Positions 1-7,246 of a stretch of 9,026 nucleotides of DNA are shown here, in pieces (the first letter of the stretch is position 1; each line of letters begins with the position of its first letter). Below the pieces are notes generated by a model that worked only from the letters and a program-made list of their open reading frames with translations, was not told where the DNA came from and searched no databases. The DNA is from MKRK01 sp001896915. Its GTDB lineage: Bacteria > Bacillota > Clostridia > Oscillospirales > Acutalibacteraceae. A program made the translations under genes and the position numbers. The stretch covers positions 1-9,026 of the forward strand of contig CALJJF010000250.1 in the NCBI GenBank assembly GCA_937973935.1, read 5' to 3'.

Positions 1-321
1 TTTAAAGTGCCCGTCACGAGAAAATTTTATTTCCCCGTTTTCGTTTTGCAAGGCGAAAAATCCATCCCCTTCAATGGCAAAATCCAATGGATTGTCTGTA
101 AACTCGGTCATACCCTGTTTCCATTCCTTTGTCACCTTGTCCGTCTTCACACCGCTGCCGGTATTCACCGTGTGGTCAGCCGCATACAGGCTTTCGGTAA
201 AGCTGAGAGAATCCGCTTTGTATCCCGTTGTGCTTACGTTGGCAACATTATTGGCACTGACATCTAGCAGGGCCTGAGAAGCGCTTGTGCCTGTGGACGC
301 CGTATAAAATCCTCTTATCAT
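1..321 (-). CDS. Flagellar rod/hook-basal-body protein, FlgF/FlgG family (N-terminal part, cut by window edge)
   Basis: The frame opens with ATG at 321 and stays open for 107 codons to the left edge, so the C-terminal half or more is missing. The start MIRGFYTASTG, the motif NNVANVSTTGYKA (residues about 24-36) and PLDFAIEGDGFF (about 78-89) are hallmarks of the flagellar rod/hook family; the family forms an extracellular tubular rod or hook, and its N-terminal segment is exported through the flagellar type III gate without a cleaved signal peptide. The stop of the preceding rod gene lies 18 bp upstream, and AAAGGA precedes the ATG at a somewhat long spacing of about 11-12 nt. The GDGFF form resembles FlgG (distal rod) more than FlgF, but the paralogues FlgF, FlgG, FlhO and FlhP cannot be told apart without the C-terminus. 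The family is certain, the exact member is not. Confidence 0.93.
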   Translation of the reverse strand, partial: MIRGFYTASTGTSASQALLDVSANNVANVSTTGYKADSLSFTESLYAADHTVNTGSGVKTDKVTKEWKQGMTEFTDNPLDFAIEGDGFFALQNENGEIKFSRDGHFK

Positions 322-339
322 GGCTTACTCTGTCCTTTC

Positions 340-1068
340 TTATACCTTTCCCAACTCATTGGCGGATTTCTGCATGATCTGATCCAGCATTCGTATGATC
401 TGGCTGCAGGATTGAAATGCGCGGGAGCCGGCTATCATACTTGTCATTTCATCGGACATGGACACATTCGAAGCCTCCAATGCGTTCTGCAGAACCATCC
501 CGGTAAAGGGCACGGTTCCTTCCCCGGCATTGATATATAGCCCGTCGCCGATTTTTACAAGCCCGCTGACATCAGCAGGGCAAGCGATTTTCATCGTATC
601 CGTCTGCTTTCCGTTAACAGCAATCTCGCCAAAGGAATTGACGGTAAAATTTGCGGTGCCCACAAAGATATCCCCGGCCTGCCCCTGCACCCGATTGCCC
701 TTTTCATTGGTAAGATAGCCATTCTCGTCCACACAAAACCTTCCGTTGCGGGTCAGGGCAACCGCTCCGCCCACATCCACCGTGAAAAAGCCTGAGCCGT
801 TAATGGCAAAATCCAAGGTTCGGTCTGAATCCTCTATGATTCCTTGGGAGAAAGCGGTATATGTCCCCGCTGCGGTTTTACCGAAATTGCTGCTGCCCAC
901 TTCGTCCCCTGACATGTTATATTCCAAATGATCGCCGAAGGTAGAGGTGACCAAGGTTTCTTTTTTATATCCTGTGGTTTGTGCGTTTGCAATGTTATTT
1001 CCAATGGTGTTGATGTTTTGATTCTGGGTCAGCATTCCCGAAGATGCCGCATAAAAACCGCTGATCAT
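340..1068 (-). CDS. Flagellar basal-body rod protein, FlgF/FlgG family
   Basis: The protein has 242 residues, close to the usual 240-265 for FlgF and FlgG. The N-terminal rod domain starts MISGFYAASSGML and carries NNIANAQTTGYKK (residues about 24-36). A middle segment reads RTLDFAINGSGFFTV (about 83-97). The C-terminal domain (about 195-240) contains LEASNVSMSDEMTSMI and a heptad-like helix that packs in the inner rod tube. There is no signal peptide, as expected for a type III export substrate. It starts 10 bp after the sigma gene, whose TAG stop is part of the Shine-Dalgarno sequence TAGGGGCG, so translation is probably coupled. It is followed at 18 bp by a second family member; paired rod genes (FlhO/FlhP in Bacillus, two flgG genes in clostridia) are common. 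Three cysteines (in FCVDE, IACPA and SCSQI) are a little unusual for an exported rod protein. Which subunit it is, proximal FlgF-like or distal FlgG-like, is inference. Confidence 0.95.
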   Translation of the reverse strand: MISGFYAASSGMLTQNQNINTIGNNIANAQTTGYKKETLVTSTFGDHLEYNMSGDEVGSSNFGKTAAGTYTAFSQGIIEDSDRTLDFAINGSGFFTVDVGGAVALTRNGRFCVDENGYLTNEKGNRVQGQAGDIFVGTANFTVNSFGEIAVNGKQTDTMKIACPADVSGLVKIGDGLYINAGEGTVPFTGMVLQNALEASNVSMSDEMTSMIAGSRAFQSCSQIIRMLDQIMQKSANELGKV

Positions 1069-1073
1069 TGTTT

Positions 1074-1081
1074 CGCCCCTA
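1074..1081 (-). promoter_or_regulatory. Ribosome binding site of the rod gene, overlapping the sigma stop codon
   Basis: On the minus strand TAGGGGCG contains both the TAG stop of the sigma gene (1081-1079) and a GGGG Shine-Dalgarno core seven bases before the ATG at 1068. The overlap suggests that ribosomes ending the sigma gene start the rod gene. Confidence 0.7.
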
Positions 1082-1837
1082 TTCGTCCATATATTTTTTC
1101 AGTTTGTTTTTGATTTTGATAATTGCTTTGGAATGGATTTGAGATACCCGTGACTGGGTCAGATCCAGCACCTCTGCAATTTCCTTCAGTTTCAATTCTT
1201 CATAATAATACAGGGATATCACTGTCTTTTCGTTTTGGTTCAATTCATCTATGGCAAGCGCAATCACTTTCTTCAGCTCGCTGTCCTGCAGTTTTTTTTC
1301 CGGTGTATCGGCAGCGATATTTTCGTTGAAGGTCTGGGTATTCTCCACCAACAGCTCTTCATAAGAAAGAACCGAAAATGCATTTGCTTCACTCAAGACA
1401 TGATTGAGTTCATGAATGTCTATATTCAGCTCCCGTGCAACCTCGCTATCGGTCGCCTCTCTGCCCAAGCGGTTTTGCAGCTCAAAATAGGTGTTTTCAA
1501 TGTCTTTGGCTTTTTTGCGAAGGCTTCGGGGCACCCAATCTTGGTTTCTGATGTAGTCAATGATGGAGCCGCGCACGCGAATGGACGCAAAGGTATCGAA
1601 TTTGATCCCTCGTTCAGGATCAAATTTTTCAATACAGTCCATGAGAACAATAATCCCTTGGTTTACAATATCCTCTAGCTCGGCACGATTTTTATACACT
1701 GCACTCATTTTCAGAGCATTGCATTTTACAATCTCCAAATAAGACAACAGAATCTTGTTTCGTATTTCAAGATTGTGTGTCTGCTTGTACTGCAGCCATA
1801 CCACGTCGTCAATAACAGGTGATAACGTCCCTTTCAT
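1079..1837 (-). CDS. fliA: Flagellar RNA polymerase sigma factor, FliA/SigD/WhiG family (sigma-28)
   Basis: This sigma factor directs RNA polymerase to late flagellar, motility and often chemotaxis promoters. From the chosen start it has 252 residues, against 254 in Bacillus subtilis SigD. Region 2 (about 12-100) includes EKFDPERGIKFDTFASIRVRG and IIDYIRNQDWVPRS, nearly diagnostic for this group. Region 3 covers about 105-155. Region 4 (about 188-245) holds the helix-turn-helix LKLKEIAEVLDLTQSRVSQI, which reads the -35 element. I chose ATG at 1837 because AGGGGAGGGGGA lies four bases before it and the product then begins like relatives. An in-frame ATG at 1879, with its own TAGGGGCG eight bases upstream, would add 14 residues (MQFLKRIFLGEGDF) that do not resemble family members. 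The gene follows flhA directly; no anti-sigma FlgM is visible. In relatives FlgM export through the gate encoded just upstream releases this sigma factor; that part is established knowledge, not seen here. Confidence 0.95.
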   Translation of the reverse strand: MKGTLSPVIDDVVWLQYKQTHNLEIRNKILLSYLEIVKCNALKMSAVYKNRAELEDIVNQGIIVLMDCIEKFDPERGIKFDTFASIRVRGSIIDYIRNQDWVPRSLRKKAKDIENTYFELQNRLGREATDSEVARELNIDIHELNHVLSEANAFSVLSYEELLVENTQTFNENIAADTPEKKLQDSELKKVIALAIDELNQNEKTVISLYYYEELKLKEIAEVLDLTQSRVSQIHSKAIIKIKNKLKKYMDE

Positions 1838-1841
1838 AAAA

Positions 1842-1853
1842 TCCCCCTCCCCT
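1842..1853 (-). promoter_or_regulatory. Strong Shine-Dalgarno sequence of the sigma gene
   Basis: The minus strand reads AGGGGAGGGGGA followed by TTTT and the ATG at 1837; the GGGAGG core is about eight bases from the start. It decides the start used here. A run of seven T lies just before it (1860-1854). If translation began at 1879 instead, this stretch would be coding (LGEGDF). Confidence 0.7.
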
Positions 1854-1882
1854 AAAAAAATCCTTTTTAAAAACTGCATCCG

Positions 1883-3937
1883 TTACGCCCCTATTTTAAC
1901 CGGTTCAGCAATGGAAATCGTCCCGATGGACTGGATCTGGACCGTTGTCTCTATTTCATTGAAGGACAACACAATGGTGTCCGGTGCGAATTGCTCAATC
2001 AGCTTTTTGTAGTAAATGCGAATGATGGGTGAAGCCAGAATGACCGGCTCAGAAACCAATTCGCTGATTTTGCCCACCTCGGTTACATGTGCGGTTACAA
2101 TTTGCTGCATGATATCAGGATCCAGTGTGATATAGGAGCCCTGCTCTGTTTTCTTGACATTGTTCATAATCAGGTTTTCCAGATCCGGGTTCAATGTGAT
2201 AACCCTCAATTTTCCGTCCTTGGTAAATTTTCGTGTAATGGTTCTGCGCAGGGCCTGCCTGACGTATTCCGTCAGCAGCTCAGTGTCCTTGATGTTCACT
2301 CCGAAGTCACCGACGGTTTCCAGAATGGTGGTCAAATCCCGAATGGGGATCTGCTCCATTAGGAGATTGGCTAGTACCTTTTGCAAATCACCCACTCCGA
2401 TGACGGAAGGAATAATATCCTCCACCAGCGCTTTGTTGGTTTTCTTAAAATTATCTAACAGAGAATTGACATCCTGTCTGCCCAGAAGCTCATGGGAATG
2501 TTTTTTGATAACCTCGGACAGATGGGTGATCACAACAGATAATGCATCAATGACAGAATAACCATACATCTGAGCAGTCGACCGCATCTCCTCCCGAATC
2601 CATTTGGCGCTGAGATGAAAGGCGGGCTCGTAGGTGTCAATGCCTTCGATTTCTTCCTCTGTACCGCTGACATTCATGGCCAGATAATGGTCAACCAGCA
2701 CCTCGCCGGTGGCAACCGCTTCTCCCTTAAGCTTAATGATGTATTGGTTGGGATTGATGGAAGCATTGTCCCTGAGCCGGACAGAGGGGATGACAACACC
2801 GATATCGCTGGCAAACTGACGGCGCAGCATGACCACCCTGTCAATGAAATTACCCCCGCGGCTTTCGTCCACCAGAGGAATGAGACTATAGCCAAACTCC
2901 ATTTCGATGGGTTCGATGTTAAGAAGAGAATAGATATTCTCTGTGTTTTTATAAAAGTTTACTTCACTCACAGGCTCTTGTGCCACTTCTTCCGGCGTAT
3001 CCGTTTCCTTGTTCTTGATGCGGAGACCCAACAGGATCAGTACGACAGCGATCGGGACGATGGCCAAGATTGGCATACCGGGAATGAGACAAAGAGTTAA
3101 TAAAATACAGCCCACGATGGTTAAAATAATCGGTTTTGACAATAGCTGGGTTGATAAATCATGGCTCAGGCTGTTTTCAGAGGCTGCCCGGGTCACGATC
3201 ATGCCGGTTGCCGCCGAAATGAGAAGAGCGGGCAGCTGGGAAACCAAGCCGTCACCAACTGTCGCTACCGTGTAGATTGCCAAAACCTCATCAAAAGTTT
3301 TTCCGCCTTCCACCAAACCAATAACATTACCGGCGATGATATTGATCAGCACTATGATAATGGAAACAATTGCGTCACCCTTCACAAATTTGGATGCACC
3401 GTCCATGGCACCGTAAAAATCCGCTTCCCGCTGGATCTTGCTTCTTCTTATGCGGGCTTCCTGTTCGGTGATCAGTCCGGAATTCAAATCTGCGTCAATT
3501 GCCATTTGCTTGCCGGGCATGGCATCCAGGGTAAATCTCGCCGCAACCTCGGCAACTCTTTCGGCACCCTTCGTGATAACAATAAACTGTACTACCACCA
3601 AAATCACAAAAATGATGATACCAACCACAGGATTTCCCTGAATAACAAACTCACCGAAGGTTTTGATTACATGCCCGGCTTCGCCGCCATGACCGAGAAT
3701 TAGTCTGGTGGAGGAAATATTCAGCGCCACCCGCATTAAGGTTGTAATCAGCAAGATCGATGGAAAGATCGAGAACTCAAGAGATTCCTTGATATACATG
3801 GAAAGCAGCAGAATCACCAACGAAAGCGTCAGATTAAAGATCAGCATCATATCCAGCGCAAAAGGAGGAAGCGGTATGATAATCAAAAGAATGATCGACG
3901 CTACCATCAATGCTACAATGTTGCTTTTAAACTTCAT
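1883..3937 (-). CDS. flhA: Flagellar biosynthesis protein FlhA (export gate, FHIPEP family)
   Basis: FlhA is the large nonameric inner-membrane component of the flagellar type III export gate; it couples proton flow to export and docks chaperone-substrate complexes on its cytoplasmic ring. The protein has 684 residues, within the usual 670-700. Residues 1-310 hold about eight membrane helices. The FHIPEP signature region spans about 124-151 (TKGAERVAEVAARF, then LDAMPGKQMAIDADLN). KGDAI near 186-190 places an aspartate at 188, equivalent to the essential Asp208 of Salmonella FlhA; GDGLVSQLPALLIS follows. A charged linker (about 311-340) leads to the cytoplasmic domain, which is complete to the end and includes IPSVRLRDN. 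The ATG overlaps the flhB stop as ATGA (3937-3934), with AAAAGGAAAAG upstream. The sigma gene follows with a gap of 3 or 45 bp depending on its start; flhF and flhG, usual next neighbours in Bacillota, are not present. Confidence 0.98.
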   Translation of the reverse strand: MKFKSNIVALMVASIILLIIIPLPPFALDMMLIFNLTLSLVILLLSMYIKESLEFSIFPSILLITTLMRVALNISSTRLILGHGGEAGHVIKTFGEFVIQGNPVVGIIIFVILVVVQFIVITKGAERVAEVAARFTLDAMPGKQMAIDADLNSGLITEQEARIRRSKIQREADFYGAMDGASKFVKGDAIVSIIIVLINIIAGNVIGLVEGGKTFDEVLAIYTVATVGDGLVSQLPALLISAATGMIVTRAASENSLSHDLSTQLLSKPIILTIVGCILLTLCLIPGMPILAIVPIAVVLILLGLRIKNKETDTPEEVAQEPVSEVNFYKNTENIYSLLNIEPIEMEFGYSLIPLVDESRGGNFIDRVVMLRRQFASDIGVVIPSVRLRDNASINPNQYIIKLKGEAVATGEVLVDHYLAMNVSGTEEEIEGIDTYEPAFHLSAKWIREEMRSTAQMYGYSVIDALSVVITHLSEVIKKHSHELLGRQDVNSLLDNFKKTNKALVEDIIPSVIGVGDLQKVLANLLMEQIPIRDLTTILETVGDFGVNIKDTELLTEYVRQALRRTITRKFTKDGKLRVITLNPDLENLIMNNVKKTEQGSYITLDPDIMQQIVTAHVTEVGKISELVSEPVILASPIIRIYYKKLIEQFAPDTIVLSFNEIETTVQIQSIGTISIAEPVKIGA

Positions 3938-4998
3938 AGTATACTTTTCCTTTTCTTAAGACTATACACAAACGCCAGCACCTCGGCGACTGCCTGATAA
4001 AATTCCGCCGGGATTTCATGATCGATTTCTACCGCTCCGTATAATCCCCTGGCCAGCGGACGGTTTTCGGTGATGGTTACCTGGTTTTGCTCTGCAATTT
4101 CGATGATCTTCAGCGCCACATGACCCTTGCCCTTGGCAACCACCACCGGAGCACCGTATTTTTGGGGGTCATATTTGATGGCTACCGCATAATGGGTGGG
4201 GTTTCTGACCACCGCATCGGCTGTGGGAATCTTCTGCATCATACGCATGGAAGCAATTTTTCGCTGTTTTTCCTTAATGCGTCCCTTCAGCTGCGGGTCA
4301 CCTTCGGTTTGCTTGTATTCATCCTTCACCTCTTGCTTGGACATGCGAAGCTTCCGCTCATGGTCCCACCATTGATAGAGATAATCAAGCACCGAAAAAC
4401 CGATTAAAAAGATACTGATTTTTATAATCATCGAAAAGATCGTACCACAAACCCAAAACACAGCATCTGTGATATCGCTGCCGTTCATTTTTAAGATGGT
4501 GGGCAGCTCTGCTTTGATATCGGAATATACGATATTCGCAATGATTGCGATCTTGAACATGGATTTTACCAGTTCCACAAGGGATTTGATAGAAATAAAC
4601 CGTTTTAATCCTGAAAAAAAGTTGATACGGGAAAATTTGAATTTCATGCTGTCCTTGGAAAAATTGAATTTTGTCTGCACCACACTGAATAAAAAGCCGG
4701 TTACCGCCGCGATGACCGCCAAAGGGATACACATAACCACACCGCGAATGGTTAAATCCTGTGACATCTTGTTGATATCGGTGACAGTAAAGCTTTCTTG
4801 GGACATGTTGCCGATATAGATGACTAGTGTCTGCTTGATATAGGCAAAGAAATAGGGGCCCAAAATACTGATGGCCGAAAAAAGAATGAGCAGTCCCAAG
4901 GCGTTTATAATATCCTTGCTTTGAAACACGTTTCCTTTTTTTCGTTCGTCTTCTTTCTTTTTCGGCGTCGCTTTTTCGGTTTTGCTGTCGCCTGCCAT
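3934..4998 (-). CDS. flhB: Flagellar export switch protein FlhB
   Basis: FlhB is the export-gate protein that switches substrate specificity from rod/hook to filament type. The protein has 354 residues, the usual length. A lysine-rich N-terminus (MAGDSKTEKATPKKKEDERKK) is typical of the family. Four hydrophobic segments occur at about 31-60, 85-107, 143-166 and 178-207. The C-terminal cytoplasmic domain begins near 215 and holds the autocleavage site N266-P267-T268-H269 in VVRNPTHYAVAIKYDP, equivalent to Asn269-Pro270 in Salmonella. It is followed by the conserved APVVVAKGKG and ENRPLARGLY, so the processing site is intact. The protein is not fused to FliR, in contrast to some Clostridium species. 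FliR ends 15 bp upstream; GGTGA lies four bases before the ATG. The gene overlaps flhA by 4 bp, indicating coupled translation of the two partner gate proteins. Confidence 0.98.
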   Translation of the reverse strand: MAGDSKTEKATPKKKEDERKKGNVFQSKDIINALGLLILFSAISILGPYFFAYIKQTLVIYIGNMSQESFTVTDINKMSQDLTIRGVVMCIPLAVIAAVTGFLFSVVQTKFNFSKDSMKFKFSRINFFSGLKRFISIKSLVELVKSMFKIAIIANIVYSDIKAELPTILKMNGSDITDAVFWVCGTIFSMIIKISIFLIGFSVLDYLYQWWDHERKLRMSKQEVKDEYKQTEGDPQLKGRIKEKQRKIASMRMMQKIPTADAVVRNPTHYAVAIKYDPQKYGAPVVVAKGKGHVALKIIEIAEQNQVTITENRPLARGLYGAVEIDHEIPAEFYQAVAEVLAFVYSLKKRKSIL

Positions 4999-5013
4999 TG
5001 CTTCACCGTCCCG

Positions 5014-5790
5014 TCAAGATCCCTTTAAAATTCGTAAGCTTTTTTCAATTTGTTCAAACATGGAATTTGTCATGTTGTCAAACAAGCCTGCAATTCCGGG
5101 CAAAATCAGAATAATAACCACCAGCCCGATCAAAAGCTTGACCTGCAAGCCCACTGCGAAGACGTTGATCTGAGGAACAGACCGCATAAGAACCCCGAGG
5201 CCTATTTCGGTAATAAACTCAATGGCGATCACCGGCAATGCAAGCTTGACTGCCAGAATCAGAATATTGCCGAACAGCCCGACGACAAAGCTCCCTACTT
5301 CAAAATTGATCAGCTGTGTCCCCGCCGGCAGGATCTGAAAGGATAGCGACATGATTTTGATAAAGGTCAAATGACCGTTCCCGGCAAAAAAAAGCAGCAT
5401 ATACATGAAATTAAACACACTGCCGGAAATCGGCATAGATACATTGCTGGATGGGTCATAGACCTTTGACATTCCCGTTCCCAGCTGTAAATCAATCAGC
5501 TCGCCTGCAATCAGCAAAGAGGATAAGAACATTTGAAAGAGGAAACTGACCACAAAGCCGATGAGAAGCTCCTTAAAGCACGCAAAGACAAAATCGGGAA
5601 TTCCGCGAAAATAGATTGTTTTGTCGCCAATGGTGCTTGTGACAATCATGGAGATAAAAAAAGCAAGCCCTATTTTCAGCTGGGCAGGCACATTCTTTCT
5701 GCCCAGCGCAGGGTTGAACAAGATCATGCCGGACATTCTGGTAAACACCATGAGAAAAAACAGATAATTGGTAAATATATAATCCCACAT
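5014..5790 (-). CDS. fliR: Flagellar biosynthesis protein FliR
   Basis: FliR is a core membrane component of the flagellar type III export channel; in known structures one FliR joins five FliP and four FliQ in a helical assembly. The protein has 258 residues, as usual. It is very hydrophobic, with about six membrane segments. Family-typical stretches are VFTRMSGMILFNPALG (about 16-31), VPAQLKIGLAFFIS (about 34-47), ELIDLQLGTGMSKVYDP (about 117-133), and near the end QINVFAVGLQVKLLIGLVVI followed by the short cytoplasmic tail FEQIEKSLRILKGS. FliQ ends 9 bp upstream and its TAG stop forms part of the Shine-Dalgarno TAGGGGAC; flhB follows after 15 bp. It is a separate reading frame with a clear TGA stop, so there is no FliR-FlhB fusion. 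Confidence 0.97.
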   Translation of the reverse strand: MWDYIFTNYLFFLMVFTRMSGMILFNPALGRKNVPAQLKIGLAFFISMIVTSTIGDKTIYFRGIPDFVFACFKELLIGFVVSFLFQMFLSSLLIAGELIDLQLGTGMSKVYDPSSNVSMPISGSVFNFMYMLLFFAGNGHLTFIKIMSLSFQILPAGTQLINFEVGSFVVGLFGNILILAVKLALPVIAIEFITEIGLGVLMRSVPQINVFAVGLQVKLLIGLVVIILILPGIAGLFDNMTNSMFEQIEKSLRILKGS

Positions 5791-5794
5791 GACA

Positions 5795-5802
5795 GTCCCC
5801 TA
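5795..5802 (-). promoter_or_regulatory. Ribosome binding site of fliR, overlapping the fliQ stop codon
   Basis: On the minus strand TAGGGGAC joins the TAG stop of fliQ (5802-5800) to a GGGG Shine-Dalgarno core six bases before the fliR ATG at 5790. It has the same design as the site before the rod gene at 1074-1081. Confidence 0.65.
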
Positions 5803-6066
5803 TGAAACATTGCTCATGGTGGTGAATATGTACTGGGTGAACCCGAGCATTGTATTCAATATCCATGAACCCAAAAAGATCAATATAAGGGCGATTGCCA
5901 GTATTTTAGGAACGAAGGTAATGGTTTGCTCCTGAATCTGCGTTGCCGCCTGAAACACAGAAACGATAAGACCCAGAACCAGACTGACAACCAAAAACGG
6001 CGCAGAAATGGTCAGCGCTGTCTGAACAGCGTTTTTACAGATTGTTAAGACATCACCCTGTGACAT
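5800..6066 (-). CDS. fliQ: Flagellar biosynthesis protein FliQ
   Basis: FliQ is a small two-helix membrane protein of the FliPQR export channel. The product has 88 residues, the standard size (about 86-90). Helix 1 spans about 17-38 (APFLVVSLVLGLIVSVFQAA), followed by the conserved cytoplasmic loop ATQIQEQTITFVPK (about 40-53), which forms the inner rim of the channel, and then helix 2 (about 54-74, ILAIALILIFLGSWILNTML). The loop signature QIQEQTLTFVPK is nearly invariant in the family. AAGGATGG lies seven bases before the ATG. fliP ends 21 bp upstream and fliR starts 9 bp downstream. Confidence 0.97.
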   Translation of the reverse strand: MSQGDVLTICKNAVQTALTISAPFLVVSLVLGLIVSVFQAATQIQEQTITFVPKILAIALILIFLGSWILNTMLGFTQYIFTTMSNVS

Positions 6067-6087
6067 ATGAGACCATCCTTTGCATAG

Positions 6088-6855
6088 CTAGTTAAAGCTC
6101 GTAATCAGCGTTTTGATAATCAGCGCCCAGCCGTCCACCAGTACAAACAAGATAATCTTGAACGGCAGCGATATCATAACCGGCGGCAGCATTACCATAC
6201 CCATAGACATAAGAACGCTGGAAACCACCATATCAATAATCAAAAACGGCAAAAAAATCAGAAAACCCATGATAAAAGCACGGCGCAGCTCACTGGTAAT
6301 AAATGCCGGCACAACCACTTCCGTGGGGATCTTGTCTACGGATTCCGGCGCTTTTATCTTGGACAGACGGAGAAACATTTTGAGATCGGAATCCTTTGTT
6401 TGCTTCAGCATAAACTGCTTCACCGGCACCATTGCCTTGTCAATGGCCTGCTGCTGTGTTATCTGACCCTTGGTAAAGGGGGTATAGGCCTCTGTATTGA
6501 TTTGGTTGATGATGGGCGACATAACAAAGAAGGTCAAAAAAATAGAAAGCCCGATGAGCACCTGATTGGGTGGTGTCTGCTGCAGTCCTAAGGCGTTTCG
6601 CACAAAGGATAACACAATCACAATACGGGTGAAGCCTGTCATCATGATGAGCAAGGACGGTACCAGCGCCAGAACGGTAATCAAAAATAGCAGTTGGAGA
6701 CTATTGGAGCTGCCCGCTACGTCGGAGCCGTTGATGTTTACGGAAATACCCGGTTTTTGTGTTGTGGTTACTGCATAGGCCGATGTTTGGAACAACAAGA
6801 GAAAGACAGGTAAGAACAAACATAGCTTTTTCAGTTTTTTCAATTTTTGCTTCAT
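6088..6855 (-). CDS. fliP: Flagellar biosynthesis protein FliP
   Basis: FliP is the main subunit of the export channel. The protein has 255 residues. It begins with a lysine-rich stretch and a hydrophobic core ending in TSAYA (about 24-28), which looks like the cleavable Sec signal peptide normally found on FliP. The mature part follows the family: a membrane helix at about 51-72, GFTRIVIVLSFVRNALG (74-90), PPNQVLIGLSIFLTFFVMSP (95-114), a periplasmic/plug region (about 115-178), then VVPAFITSELRRAFIMGF (181-198) and IDMVVSSVLMSMGM (207-220). The segment MSMGMVMLPP corresponds to the methionine-rich gate loop described in FliP structures, and the protein ends with a helix containing LVDGWALI. 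GGGAG lies before the ATG. fliO is 17 bp upstream and fliQ 21 bp downstream. Confidence 0.98.
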   Translation of the reverse strand: MKQKLKKLKKLCLFLPVFLLLFQTSAYAVTTTQKPGISVNINGSDVAGSSNSLQLLFLITVLALVPSLLIMMTGFTRIVIVLSFVRNALGLQQTPPNQVLIGLSIFLTFFVMSPIINQINTEAYTPFTKGQITQQQAIDKAMVPVKQFMLKQTKDSDLKMFLRLSKIKAPESVDKIPTEVVVPAFITSELRRAFIMGFLIFLPFLIIDMVVSSVLMSMGMVMLPPVMISLPFKIILFVLVDGWALIIKTLITSFN

Positions 6856-6872
6856 AGGCTCTCTCCCGGTGG

Positions 6873-7232
6873 TTATTTATCTTTTTTCTTAAACTTATCC
6901 AAAAAGGGCATTTGCTTCCTGATGTTTTCCTTTAATATGGACGCAAAATCTTGTTCTACGACAGGCTCTTCTTTCGGAAATTCGCTTTCGTCCATGGTGG
7001 AAATGGTTTCGATGCTTTGGGAGGTCACGCCCAGAAAATACACCTTGCCGTTGACTTTCGTCAACACCAGAAACTTATCCTGGCTAAGCATGGTTCTGTC
7101 CATGATTTTAATATGCTTGCCGGCGGAAATGGTGTTGAACCGTTTGGATAGCCATTTGGTTCCCCAATAAGAAAGCCAAATAACCAGCCCTACAATAACA
7201 AGTGCAAACAATAAATCCAAAGTTGACTGCAT
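6873..7232 (-). CDS. fliO: Flagellar biosynthesis protein FliO (FliO/FliZ family)
   Basis: FliO is a bitopic membrane protein that acts as a scaffold for assembly of the FliP ring and is not part of the finished channel. The product has 119 residues. One membrane helix lies at about 6-24 (LLFALVIVGLVIWLSYWG). A small cytoplasmic beta domain follows (about 35-78), with IKIMDRTMLSQDKFLVLTKV and VYFLGVTSQSIETI, a pattern typical of FliO (basic loop, then a short strand-turn-strand). The acidic tail then ends in a very basic segment (KFKKKDK). The sequence is weakly conserved in general, so the call rests on pattern plus position immediately before fliP. AGGG lies six bases before the ATG at 7232. 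The cheY stop TGA lies 15 bp upstream, inside TGAGGGCAGGG. Confidence 0.92.
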   Translation of the reverse strand: MQSTLDLLFALVIVGLVIWLSYWGTKWLSKRFNTISAGKHIKIMDRTMLSQDKFLVLTKVNGKVYFLGVTSQSIETISTMDESEFPKEEPVVEQDFASILKENIRKQMPFLDKFKKKDK

Positions 7233-7246
7233 CCGAAACCCTGCCC

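Noticed and set aside
1235..1678. Open frame of 147 codons on the plus strand
   Set aside because: It is antisense to the conserved core of the sigma factor gene, with no supporting family pattern.
1864..1873. TTTTTAAAAA palindrome next to a T7 run, considered as a terminator or attenuator between flhA and sigma
   Set aside because: The arms are five A-T pairs with no loop, so no stable hairpin forms, and it lies within the start region of sigma where genes remain closely spaced.
3161..3703. Open frame of 180 codons on the plus strand
   Set aside because: It lies wholly antisense to flhA in its most conserved region, resembles no known family by eye, and has many His/Asn/Gln residues as expected from reading the opposite strand of a conserved gene.
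4385..4732. Open frame of 115 codons on the minus strand
   Set aside because: It is another reading frame inside flhB; the FlhB frame is intact and clearly conserved, so this is not a frameshift remnant.
3934..5790. Possible FliR-FlhB fusion as in some Clostridium species
   Set aside because: FliR ends with its own TGA at 5016-5014, and flhB has a separate ATG and ribosome site 15 bp on.
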